DNA of 64,000 bases from Stratiolaelaps scimitus (lineage: Eukaryota; Arthropoda; Arachnida; Mesostigmata; Laelapidae), in assembly GCA_019614645.1 (NCBI GenBank), contig JABWDB010000011.1, positions 4,761,501 to 4,825,500 on the forward strand. The letters are read 5' to 3'. Below, in pieces: positions 1-12,266 of the stretch. Under the pieces are notes generated by a model. The model was not told where the DNA came from, made no database searches, and worked only from the letters and a program-made list of their open reading frames with translations. The translations under genes were made by a program, and so were the position numbers. How positions within the stretch are numbered: position 1 is the first letter of the stretch; every line of letters begins with the position of its first letter.

Positions 1-875
1 CGTACTATTGTAGTAATGAACTTGACTGAATCGGTTTGAATATGTTATTTGTAGGCGCTCGGCATTTTTCACTGCGTGGGGCCGCGCATAGGGTTCCTTT
101 GACGTTGGATATTCGAAGGGAATGTATACACATGTGTATCGAAGCTATCCAAATCTGCTCGTGAGACTGACAAGTAAATCGGATATGCCTCGTGGTTATT
201 TTGTAATTTTCTAGTCATTGTAAAAGTGGGCGACAATTGTGTGCCGGCCGCTAAATGTGAAATCTATCTAAAAGCACCCTTGTCGATATATTGTTAATAG
301 AATATCTAGAACAAGGAGGCACCACCTCCCACAGTCGTAAGTGTGCTCAGGATATTATTGAATTTAAGCTTCCTCTTTGGATATCCAAGGAAAATCTTTG
401 CATTAAAAATTCGTAGTAATCTGATTATGAAGATTATTCAGTCCAGTTCGTCTTCGTGCGTTTTCGAAATTGTGCATATGTAAAAAATACACCTACGTAA
501 AGGACCTATGCAAAATTGAAGGATACAGCAAGCTTTAATTCTGTCAACTTCAAAATCAACCGGGCGCGTCCGCTATTGTCAATTTAAAATACACCCAATT
601 TCGACCACCTGACAAGGAGAATTTCCAATTTGATCTTGTGAATTATCGCGCGCTTGCCTCTCTCAACGTCAGCGATATTTGTGTCAGCTGTTCCTGCGGC
701 CACTTAACGAGACCTCTGCTCGGAATTTCCGGCCCGAATCAGCGTGGGGCCACTGCTAGCGCCGGCAGTTCGCGGGGGGTGTCCGTTTGTCCCTTTGGGG
801 TTTTGGGTTCTTGCTAAAATCCCATCAACAGCAAAGGCGGCAGATTTTATTTCTCGAATTTAAACCTTTCTCCCT

Positions 876-912
876 CTCTCTCTCTCTCCCCCCCCCTCTC
901 TCTCTCTGTCTC
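876..912. repeat. (CT)n tract in a pyrimidine-rich stretch
   Basis: CT repeats with a C-run, at the start of a more GC-rich segment (about 700-2100). CT tracts are common in 5' UTRs and promoters, but no gene start is supported here. Confidence 0.85.
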
Positions 913-2383
913 TCTATCTTTCTCCTCATCCTCGGATCATTGCCAGGCCGGTGGGGCGAGCCACTGGTTTCGTGCGCTTCAACCCGACTCTTCCAGGAAA
1001 ACCCGACCCCCATATCGATGCAGCGTTCCGCGTCGGTGCTGCTGGTGACATGAACACGTTTTCTGCATATGGCCGCATAGACTTACGCGCACAAGGAACA
1101 AGTTCCATTTCGGGGTCATCCTTTGTCCCTCAGATTCATCGCTTTACTTTCTCCTCCGGGTTGGGATGCTACCGCTGCTGCTGCCGTCTATTCATGAGCC
1201 AGCTCGACCTCCTCGGATCTCGCTCAGCGATGATCCTGCGCTTTCGGGTTGCAGCGGCACTGGCGTCGGCGGATATCTGATCCTAGGGTCGTACGCGTTG
1301 AGTTGCGCCGAGCTCGGGACTCGAGGCTAGAGCTACATAGATGTGAACTACTGCGGAGCCACCGGCAGCAGTGGCTGAGAAACACCAGTAGGCGCTGACC
1401 CCGACTAGAGCGTCCGTCTGGAGCGACGCTGTGCGAGTGTCGTTGCTCTCAAAGTTGTTGGCCCTGCCGAGCACAGCACTTACAGCCGTTAGTGCGCCCT
1501 ACGCGCTAATACGACCTCTCTCGGTCACGATGCAGGCTATGTCTTCCCGTACGCCACGTCCATGCCTATTGACAATTTGGCCAAGGGAACACAACCGATC
1601 AGCGTAGTAGAGACATCGTGCGTAGCGAAGGACGGGTGCGAGCACTGGAAACTGAGACACTGGATCGCGTTGTCGACATTTGCTGCCGTTAGCGACCTTA
1701 ACCCCTGGTGAGTTCAGCACCTAGTCTTCCTTCCTCCCTAGTGCCTCTGCTCCATCGTATTCGTTGTTACCGCCACCGCCGCCGCTGCCGACACCACCGC
1801 CACCATTCGTTGCTGTTGTTGTTGTAGTTGCTGTTCGCAGCGATGGGAGCTGTTCGGCGGAACTAGCTGGTCCGGACTCCAGCATCCGCTCCGCGCGCCC
1901 GTCGAGATCTCTTCGATGTTCCTCTTCGTTGGTGGTCTCAGCACCGCCGCTCTGGCCGGTCTCGTAGAGCAGCGGACAACGGGCCGAGTCAGTCAGTTCG
2001 TTAGTTGCTGGAAGATCCAGCCTTTGGTCGGTGTTCGTCGCTCGGAGTTGTCGTTAGCGTTGTTGTTCAGAACGATCGAGAAGTCCCGCACAGTACGTCG
2101 TTCCGAATGAGCGGACAAGGTCTCTTGCTCGATGTCGAGGACTAGTCGAGGGTGATCTCAACAGAAATCTGAACGTTGGCATGGATATTGTTCATCAGAT
2201 TATCGAATTCCACTGAGATACGTCGGCAAACCGTCGACGTGGCACAGAGAGAATTAATAAACGAATTCAATTCAAGAACAGCGTCATTTAAGTCAGAAAG
2301 GCATGTACATAAATACAATTGCAGAGTAAGCATAACGGTGCAGAATATAATATATATATATATAATTTTTTTTTGGCTGACTC

Positions 2384-2565
2384 TTAGCTTACTCAATCCA
2401 ATGAATATTAAAAAAATCCGCCCACGGTATAGATTTCGCATTGCTCCGTAAGATGGAGTGCTTTTTAATTGTGCAACGCTGGGAATTGAATTCGTGCACC
2501 TACGTGTCCCCTCCGATTGCGAGGCAGGCGCATACGAATGTACCCACCACGCCATCGAAGGATTC
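2384..2565 (-). mobile_element. SINE-B copy
   Basis: tRNA-like SINE on the minus strand. On plus it reads 'ggctgactcttagctt', then 'cgcattgctccgtaagatgg', a B-box complement in 'gctgggaattgaattcgtg', and 'acctacgtgtcccctccgat'. It is preceded by a T-run and a short (TA) tract. Confidence 0.65.
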
Positions 2566-4369
2566 GACAATACCTGTCTACCTACAGAATGTTTTATTGT
2601 CACCCTATTGAGTCTACAATTTAGTCATCATGAATAGCTCAGAATGGAAAAACACATATACTCTGCTCAGACATTTATGGAGTCAAGTGTAATCATTTTT
2701 GAGTTAATGAAGGCTTATTCAAATGAACGAAGTATTAAAATATAATTCATTTTTAAACAAATTTAACAAATTAAATAATTTATTTTGTTAAATACTCTAT
2801 TCGTTTACATGGACGCATGATAAATGCAACTGTTATAGACTCAATGCTAACATTAGAAAGTACTTTTTTTTTTTTTTTTTTAGAGGAGGAAATTTTTTTT
2901 TAACGCACGGTCACCACCCACATTAGAAAGTACTGGGTCGTCGTTAGTGGCTACACGCCAACTCAGTTTCGGTCGGATACACAAGGCATCCATCTATTCG
3001 CCAATGCTCTCCGTTGCTGCTTCTTTTGTATGTCGATACCATAATTAAACAGAATGGAAGAAATTAATAAATAGAACCGACGCTAAAGCACCTCTTCGGA
3101 GCAAATACCTTTCTAGAAGCCTATTGATCGTGCCGAACCTTGACAACCTTAACAGAGGGCGTCACCAGCGCCGGGGATTAAGAGCTCGGTCGGTCGATTG
3201 TGGGGCGCTCAGGCAGTTGGTATCGACGTATCGCCTAGCAATTTCCGAGCCTTGGGGGTGCGGGGGGGGGGGGTATCCGGGTTGAGTTGAATACTGAGTC
3301 CCACACTAGTCACTCACTTCGGCTAAGTGGCGCATGTGCATTAATCGTTCCCGAAGCAATCCCCCATAGGAGAAATCAAACAAGGTTAAGTCAATTGTTT
3401 ATTTATCCATAAGGTTTTAACTAGATGGTGTGTTACTGTAACCCTCTTATTTGTTGTATCTTATATATGCGGATTAGCGTACTTCGCTAACGAACCGTGA
3501 CTCTAATACAATAAGGTGAACACAGGTAGTAAACATCACTGACGCTTTAGTATCCTTCTAATATACACGCTACGGACGCGGCTTAGGCGCCCGTGTTTTA
3601 GTCGATGCCCGCCTCAAAGTCCATCTCACAGTAATATGCGTTTCTCGAACATCATCTTCTTAGCTACTTATGAATGCTAGCTTCCATTGGGTGTTCCTGT
3701 TTCACATGAGCCATTTATATCAAGCCCCGTTCACCTGGTTGATGTTCACCACCAGCGGCATGACGCGGCACTCGGCGTCCGGAGAAGGGTTGCGGACCGT
3801 GCCCATTTCAGGTTGGCCGACGAAATAGTGAATGATGACACGGGTTAGCCTGGTGACGCCGTCGCACGATTCCTGATGGAGAAGGAGTAGTCCGCCAAGG
3901 TAAGCGACATTAATCGTAGACTCAGATGATATTTCCAGTCATTGCTTGTCTCGGCAATTTTTTGCTGTTGTTGTTTTTGTTGTACGGTGAATTAGGCTTG
4001 GGTGTCATAGCCCGCGCTGTGTTGCAGGCCACTAAGGCCACCATCGGTTATCCTAAAACGCATGCGTCCGCTGCTGTTGTTTTTGCTAGGATTATTTTCG
4101 ACGCTGCGTCTCGGCCCTGCAGGACGCGAGGGAAGCCGACACATGAATTGTAAGTAATCTCGAATCACAAAAACGAGTTTGTTTACCACGAAAAATCAAC
4201 GAGTCTAGCCCGCTATATGCAAGGTACCTAATCAGAGCCCAACAAGAGGAGGATATAGATATATATATATATATATATACATGAAATAATTTAAACTATA
4301 ATTCCTACAGCCGTGACCCGTCGTGTAACAACTGCAGATGCTATCGTAATATTGACGGTACATATATAT

Positions 4370-4422
4370 TAGTATTGTGAAAATTGCACTTCCTTTAATC
4401 AACGGTTACCTTTTTACTTTTA
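4370..4422 (+). mobile_element. SINE-A tail fragment
   Basis: Diverged tail 'ttgtgaaaattgcacttcct' followed by 'ttaatcaacggttacc'. Further weak pieces ('gaaaatttaagcac') occur near 4515 and 4780. Confidence 0.4.
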
Positions 4423-5239
4423 TTACTGGGGCCGCAGGCTGTTCGGCCCATATTGGAAGCATTGAAATGTTACTATCGTTCGTAAAGCTTTTATTAATTT
4501 TTTTATTACGACTTTATTACGAAAATTTAAGCACACCGAAATTACAGTTCCAGAAATATGCCTTTAGTCATATCCTATGGTATCTTATCTTGGTGGTCAT
4601 CGAAATGTTCTCACGCAGCGTTATACCGAAGTTAAAATAAATTATTTGTCCAAATGTATGTTGTATTTTACCCTGTAAGGGCTTTTTGATAAACGAAAAA
4701 CCCGGAGACTGGCACAATGCACTCGCACTACGATGTATAACACATTTTTACTGTTATTATTATTATTATTATTATTACGAGAACCTGAGCATTGTGCAAC
4801 CGCGGTTTCGTCAATAGACCTCACTAAATATATTAAATGACTCGACCTCAGAGGGACAAATTCAGGGTGCGCGTATTCTCATCAGAGAAATGAAAAAAAA
4901 ACCAGAAAATAGCTACATCACAAGTTGGTCATGCTTATATAGCCGGATATTGATATCATCTCCGTGGCGCAAACGATTGCTGTAAAAATAATCGAGAAAT
5001 TCGAACGCTGGCGACCTTGAGCTCAACCCGTGTCCTCCTTGCAATTGCTTCGACCTATTGACACTCGTTGGATTCTTCACAAAGATCCGAATCTAGTAAA
5101 ACGATAAATAGGATTCACATGATGTAAAAATGATCCTGAATTAACTCAAGAGGTTATCATCAACTTATCCACCGAAACGGAGCCAGCTGGTGTATCTCAG
5201 AGGCTTCGTTTGTTTTTTTTCATATGCCACGCAATGCAA

Positions 5240-5795
5240 CGTCTGCTAACGGCACAATGTCCTCGATGTCCTTGATCAGGTCTTGGCGAGGTCACATTTA
5301 GCAAGGCGCTGCCAGATGAGATGCTCACAACAGCACACCACTCGCGAGGTGATCGCCCAGCCACTGTCAAAAAACTGTGACCGTGATTGTAACGAAGCAA
5401 GGCCCCAAAACCCAAAGAACGGTGAAACGAAGATATTAGATCTTAGATGAGGCAGCCCACATGACACCAGGCTTATTGCCCAACTGAATCGTCATCTTCT
5501 CGTCTGCCGGATACAGCGAACAACTCGTCACACCAGCTGTCATGCCCGTTACTGACCTACAAGCTACGCTCGAAGCACGCTCAAACACTTCATTATGTAG
5601 GGTGACACCGCTCATTCCCGCGGAACGAAACTCAGCTTGCCGCCGAAACGCAGCTACCGTACAAGCAACTTTGATAAAGGCATCTTCGGCCAGGTAATTC
5701 GGAGGGTGCGTGCAGGTCCGTGGCGAACGTCCGTTCGACGATACACTCGTACCGCGAGTCACTCGCGGACCATGCGATTTCTCCTTCCTCTGCAA
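5240..5795 (-). pseudogene. Possible decayed coding region read in three consecutive frames
   Basis: Minus-strand protein-like stretches occur in successive frames: 5795-5436 (includes EFRSAGMSGVTLHNEVFERA and ends before TAA), 5467-5276 (SQFFDSGWAITSRVVCCCEH), and a short tail near 5285-5225 (DLIKDIEDIVPLADVALRGI followed by TGA). The shifts could be introns too short or weak to see, or frameshifts in an old gene. No family was recognised. Confidence 0.22.
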
Positions 5796-6710
5796 AAGCG
5801 CCGGCTCCTCATCCGGTGAATAGATGCATATATCATATTCCGACTGCTTCCGTACGCACCTGCCTTGTAAGTAGATGTGAGATATCGCTATATATTGTAC
5901 CTGCTCCCTGCCCCCCGCGGCCCTATGCCGAGACGACGAGCGGCGAGCTTTTAAATGGCACAGTCGGTCGGCTAGCCCGGCTTGGTCATGCCAGGTCGCG
6001 CTCAGGTCGCCGCCACCGGCTGGCGATGCACCGCCCGATTTAATGGCACACGACGTTACCTAGCGGCGAGCGCGCGCACACTCTAGTACAAGGTCGCGCT
6101 ATGATACCTTGTCGCTGTTAGCGCTGTTCTGTAGGAATGAGGACCGCTGTCCAAATGCTGGCGGATGCTGTTGTGCTCGAATATAGCAGAATCGTGGTAG
6201 TTGTACCTTCCAAGCGAGCGGCTATCGACGGTAGTGGTTCGCACAGCCTGAACATACACGGCTGCTCGTTGGCAACATGTAAGGCGTATACAGTAGCGAG
6301 CAAGTAATATGGAGGCGGACGCCGCGGCTCGGCTCGAGGGGCACGGGTGTAGTTTGTTTCATGTAATAACGTCGTGAGCCTGCCTATCAGCGCAGGGAGC
6401 ATCATACGAGATGTGGCTGTTACTCGCCGGCTATAACTACTGCTACCTGCCACCATTACCCCCCTGATACAAGTACCAACAGGCGCTTGTTGTCTACCTA
6501 CTCTAGCGGCGTAGTCAGGCACGTGAGTGCATTCAATTACTCCGCAGCTCTCGGCTTCTCTCCATCTTTCTCTCCCTCTCTATCTCATTCTGTCTTCCTC
6601 TCTGAGCTCGCGCCTCCGAACTATGCGAGGCGGGTTGGAACTATGCGCCCCTGGCTCGAACATGATGCGACACGATGCATTGTCCTGAACAGCGCAGCAG
6701 TGGCCGTCCA

Positions 6711-6736
6711 CCCGCCCGCCCGCCCGCCCGCCCGCC
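6711..6736. repeat. (GCCC)n tract
   Basis: Six to seven GCCC units followed by GGC-rich DNA, inside the GC-rich island 5.5-7.0 kb. Confidence 0.9.
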
Positions 6737-7368
6737 GCGAAGCAGCAGGCGGCGGCGGCGGCTGTGTCGGACGCGAGCCTCGGACGCTGGCTCCACGGAA
6801 TGACACTGTGGATAACTCACTCGAGCAGGACCAGGTGGCAGGGGCCTACCTCCGAGGCAGGCCGTCCCAGAGGCTGTACCCAGCGTATGACCTACTAGTT
6901 ATTACACTTCAGCTTCGGCCGGCGTCGAGCTGAGGGCTGGGAGCGCTCAACTCAGCCCCCTCCCACCTTGGCAAAGCAAGCGGCCATACACAGCCGTAGC
7001 TTCAAGGGCGTTACGGCCTATATCGTGTAGGCCTTCCTGCCACACGTGTTCCGATTAATAGTTAATGAAATGTATATGGACCATCATCAAATAAGTGTTT
7101 CATTTTATCCAAGGACGAATTCATGTTGAGCTCAACCTGAAGAAGCTTTTTAGGACAATAAGGTAATGAGGGATTGGCCTGTCTGTGTCTCATACTGATT
7201 GGGTAATTTTGTTTTATTATATAAACAAATGTTTCTTTATATTTGACGTGCAATAGTAAGATTCATATAGTTTTTTAATTAGTTTGGAAACAACTGCCGG
7301 TCCCTGCAAGGCACTGACTGAAGTAATACTTTGACAGTCCCGGTCCGGTGTCCCAAGTCTAAATCCGT

Positions 7369-7471
7369 TCTGGGTTTAGTCAGTAAGAGTCGGACACTAC
7401 CGGGCAAACACCTCAGTGTGAGGCCTGGTGTCCATGCAGGATTTACCTTAAACCTCTAAAAAAAAAAAGTT
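7369..7471 (+). mobile_element. Poly(A)-tailed retroposon, family D, copy 1
   Basis: Starts near 'ctgggtttagt', shares 'gtgaggcctggt' and 'ggcaaacacct' with the copy at 34235, and ends in a run of A. The poly(A) end suggests a LINE 3' end or a LINE-mobilised SINE. Confidence 0.55.
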
Positions 7472-10400
7472 TTTTAATTAGTAATAATACCATCTATCAA
7501 ATTTCTTTGGTCTTCGTCGCTTAGGTTACAGCAAAATAATAATTTGTGTCGACATTTGGTACTAATTTGACACAATCCACTCCAGTGTCCCAGAATATTT
7601 ACGAAAGGTGCTAAAGCTCGCAGGCCATCTACGCAATATCATGGCCTAACCTGGTTACTGCCATTACAGAAACACAGCCAGAAACACACCTTTGTAACCG
7701 ATCCATGATGGCCATAGTGGGATCAGCATCGTCTGTCCTGCACCTCGAACGATTTTTCCGTGCCCGCCTTCTCACTCTACGTACATGGACTGAAAACGGT
7801 TTTAATCTAATTTCATTCGCTCGAAATCATGCGAACACACATTATTACCTTTGAACACACATACTCACTAACGTGCGCGGGGAGGCGGCTGCCGTCCACA
7901 CACACGGAAAGACTCTCGTCATCACGTTAAACAGCGGCATCAGCGTGTGCCGGCCGTTTCCACAGCCGAGTGTTGTGCACACGCACACAGCAGCCTCGTG
8001 GTGGGCAGTGGCGGTCCGCTTAAAACGTCCGCTCCAGACATCCTTGTCTGGTGCCGCTTGTCCGCGGTGTGCGCCGACCGAACGCAAAAACAGGGCCCAG
8101 ACTACCTCTGGGTGGGGTTCGATGCGGTGCCATATTGGGAGATACACAAGATAGGGCCTGCGTGCAGGAGACCGAAGGGCAGAAAATGAGAGGCGAAGAT
8201 CTGAACGAGCGAGATAGAGACACTAAAGCAGACAAGAGGCCGATGACTGGGGAATGGGGAGGACCCAGCGTACTTGAAAGACCAGCGGCGTTCTTGAATG
8301 ACCTTGTGGGACGCCAGAGGGTAAACAGTGCAGCAACGGCCAGCAACGGTAGCAGTAACAGCAGAGGCAAACCACTCTAAAAATGCTCCACATCCCAATG
8401 ACCACGACCTGTCTGCCGATTACCGCAGCATCGCACTCGGGTCAGTGCGTTGCCCCTCGTACGTAACCCCCGAAACCTCTACCTTCAACCATGACGCGCT
8501 GCTGTCCTGCTCGCTGTGTAGCTGGGGAAGCTTTTTCATATTATCGCATTTTTTCGGCATCTCTCGGTGCCGCGTCACCGAGCGCCTGTTTTCCTCGCTC
8601 AGGGACTGATCCACCAGCAGACGGGTGGGGCGCACAGGCCTGACGACGCATACGGTACTCGGCCTCGATCCCACCTCGCTATCCCCATGCTCGATTGACG
8701 TCGACGGTGAGAACTGCCCCCGACGCCGCTGGCCGCTGCCGCAGTTCGCTGCAGTTTCGTCGACCTCTGATATGGCCGAACCTCCCAGTTCCTCATCTCA
8801 AGTCTCTCAGTCTGCCTCTATCGCCCGGCCCCGTTCGGGCTCTGCTTGACTCGTACCGGCGTTCTCATCCTGCTTCGGGCCCTCTCGTTGACTCTTAAGC
8901 GTTTAGCCCGCCCCCCCGCCCCCCGAGATCGAGAGGCGGGCTGGAAGTTGGGGACGAGGTCAGGAAAATATGAGCGTGATAATTATTCCCAATTAGTGTA
9001 TGCGTATATACACGGGGGGGGGGATAGCTGGAGCGGGAAGCATAGACCTCTGGTGGAGAATGATGCCAGAGAGCTGGCGGGAAACGAGAGCAGGTGATGT
9101 GGAAAGCTGTGGTAATCCACTCACGGATGGGACGGAAAGTCGTTCCGATGTTGTTGTTGTCGAGCCACCGGGTCGAGTCACGTACTAATCGGCTGGCGAC
9201 ACTCGATAGAGGACGATTATAGTGGTGAAAGACACTTCCGACAGGAGACACTTGAGTACCGATGCTACTAAACAAATAAGGCCATGCGAGGCAAAGCTGT
9301 ATTTCCCGCTGTAAAGTGTTGTCGGATCTTGTTGTTGTGGGCAAAGTAGTGCGTAGCAGTTCACGTACTTTAGGGAGAACGCACTTCACGCGGAGCCGCG
9401 CCGGCTGTGTTGCACGACTTCGTGTCAGTCGACTCGTCGAAGGTCTGCTGTGGTACTCGATAGGTCGGCTGACGATGAGGGCAGGTGTGAGGAGATCAAG
9501 CAGAAATTCAAACGATGCCTCTTTCGCTATTCGTCAGACAAGTATCGACACTACAGAGCATTAATATCATGGAACTCCATTATGGTCATACGTGACCTTT
9601 TGATAGGCCGATGATTGCGCGGATTGACGAAGCACGCTATTACCTGTCACTAGTGATAACTTCATCTCACTGAGATCTACTTAATTATATTAATAATAGC
9701 CTCAAAAGCTTCACAAAGCCTCGAAGCCGATGTCACAGCGTCATTGGTTAATCGTAACTTGTATAGTTAACATTCTTCGTCCGTAACTAAAATGAAATAG
9801 TCATCTTTTCTAATGAAATTCACAAACCAACATTCACATGCCTTCTGTGGTAATGTTTCTAGACACATGTTTTAGCAAGCGGTGGCGAAGTTATGACCGA
9901 TATATTCTATCATAATTAAACGCTGCAAAATACTGTTCTTCGGCAACAAAACGATAATCATTGTAGGTTTAGGAGCAGCTTTCGCGTTGGAAATATTGAG
10001 ATCAGACTAGAGCGCGTTTAGAACTCGCGCACTTGTCGACTTGCTGCGACTACTTGTAGCGGTGTCGTTGGCAGTCTCGCCTTGAGTTGGCGTTGTAACA
10101 GGCAGCTGAATTTTGGTGAAGAGATACTACCTTTGCAGTTCAAGTTGGGCAGATAGCTACAGCGCCATGCGAAGACACGATGTCACCGCTGTGACAAAGG
10201 TTGGATAAAGCAAAAAGGTGGATATCAAACCGGTCGAGGAGGCCATGTTGCTAAGCATGCGCCCTGTCCGTATCACTCTACCGGGAAACACCGCTGGCAT
10301 TTGATGCGTCGGCGTCGGTAACCCTGCCTTTGGCGAAGCCAGTTGGCCGCTCCAGACCCACAGACATCGAGGTGCTTGTCTCTGCGAGCCTGTGCGTGTA

Positions 10401-11895
10401 TCTCTCTGTGTGTGTGTGTGTATTGCATTGCATTGTATTGTATTGCATCACCGCCAACACGCCAGCCAGTGCCGGACTCCCCCTCGTGACACGATCAGGC
10501 CTGATGCACATTCGATGTTAGACGCCTCTTCCAGCGGCCTCCAATGGTCGATTATTGTCCTTTTCCCGCTCGGCCACAGGCACCCGCACCAGCTTAAGTC
10601 CCCTGTTCGGACAGCGGCTAACGCCACTGACGTTCGCTTAGAGATAAATGCATGGTGGGGCATTCTCTTGTTTCCTCGCCGGGTTGGCGGTCGCAACGTG
10701 CCACAGCGACAAGGGGGAAAACGCTGGAAGAATAGCAGAATCACGCAACAGTGAAATCGACCAGCAGTAGTAGCAGCAGCAGCGAATCTTGCTCCGAATA
10801 GGCTCGTGCATGCCGCTGTCCGCTACACTGGTAGCTACGAGCTGGGCTTTCGTAACTGTGCCGCTGCGTTTTATGCAGACCGGCTAGGCAGCTTCGAAAT
10901 ATATTCGGTGAAACGATTGGCACAGATAGAGGACCGAGCGCCAGCCCTGCTGAGTTGGCTACTCGCGCTGAAGCAACTTGGCCGTTTTCGACTGTTCCAT
11001 AAGTGGCTGCCTCAAATATATGTATATATATATATATATATAGCTGGGTGCCGGCCCTACTGGCGACCGCGCAATCCGGAAGTGTACGTACTACCATTGC
11101 AGTCTGGGCCGATTTCCTCGTCAGGTTCGAGTTAGCCGAACTTTTTCGCTGGCCATTATCCATTTGCTTGCACACAAAGCAAGTGGAGTTCTTCGTTTGC
11201 TCGTCTTCTGGCCAGTACGACATATGTAGCTCAGCCTAGCGGCCTCTTGCGAGACTATAGACATTCATGAGGAGCTCCCCAAGGTGGACTGAGATCATTC
11301 TCGATAACTTGGCCATCGTGTGCAATTCTGTCCATAGGGGAGTTAGGTGCATCACGTATCGAACCGTCTACTCACCGTCCTTTCATATTTAGGTGCATAT
11401 ATACATACTATACATGTATCCAGGGGTCTGACAGTCCTGTCTCGAGGGGCAGATCCTCTGTGACCTGGCAATGTACATAAAGACGAGGGGACTATTGGGC
11501 GTGGGTATATTTCGTCGTCAGGCGAAACACGAAGGTGTACGTGCGGTTCGAATCTGTAATAAAAAGCATCTTCATTCCAACTAAAAGGTATATGCTGTCC
11601 AACTGCAAAAACAAACTGCTATTGCAGCTATTTCTTGTTTTCGTAGTTGACCCTCAGCTGGAACTGCTTACACCTACGCTCAACGACTACATCAGCTACT
11701 TACTATGTAGTATTGAGGAGAAAGTTCAAAAAGGGCTGTATGTACAAGAAATGGCTGCTTTGAAATTCCCACACACAAGTGTACAGGGTGTTTACCTATT
11801 AAGGAAGCGTAGCCCGATATGCGGCATACAAAATAGAGAACACGAGTTTCACGCTGGCTTTTCCTACTGCGCATATGGGCCATCGTGGCGAAACT

Positions 11896-12266
11896 GCAAT
11901 GAAAACGACAGTACTTACTTCCGGCTCCGGCCAAGTGAGTATTGTAAACTTCGATATTGTAAAGATTGATGTTCCTTTAATAAACCTGTAAACCTTTATT
12001 TTACCTCTACATTTACTCTTTTAGGTATGGGTCTGAGTTCCGATTTCGGTATCGATTCCGATTTCGGTGGCGAAAACAACCGAAACACAACGAAGTGAAT
12101 GTAATCGAGCAATGAAAACGACAGTACTTACTTCCGGCTCCGGCCAAGTGAGTATTGTAAACTTCGATATTGTAAATATTGCAGTTCCTTTAATAAACCT
12201 GTAAAGCCTTATCTTACCTCTACATTTGCTCTTTTAGGTATGGGTCTGAGTTCCGATTTCGGTATC
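11896..12266 (+). repeat. 158-bp tandem duplication carrying a SINE-A tail
   Basis: Units 11896-12053 and 12109-12266 are aligned without indels at an exact offset of 213 bp and differ at about 7 positions (roughly 96% identity). Each contains a SINE-A-type tail ('cctttaataaacctgtaaa') and ends in 'gttccgatttcggtatc'. A 55-bp spacer between them holds a partial repetition of 'gattccgatttcggt'. Confidence 0.9.

Larger units (their letters stand above)
1..5224. other. No supported gene
   Basis: Mixed composition. Contains the CT tract, a short CAG/CTG-like stretch near 1750-1830, a SINE-B, a SINE-A fragment and (TA)/(ATT) tracts. Open frames here are short and overlap on both strands. Confidence 0.5.
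5796..11895. other. GC-rich islands without a supported gene
   Basis: GC-rich segments at about 5.9-7.0 and 7.85-9.5 kb are open on both strands from composition alone. The family D copy and low-complexity tracts are the only features supported. Unrecognised promoters or UTRs may be present. Confidence 0.45.

Noticed and set aside
1738..1944. Poly-Gln/Ala frame near 1.8 kb
   Set aside because: Product of a short trinucleotide-rich stretch, with no splice sites or conserved sequence to support a gene.
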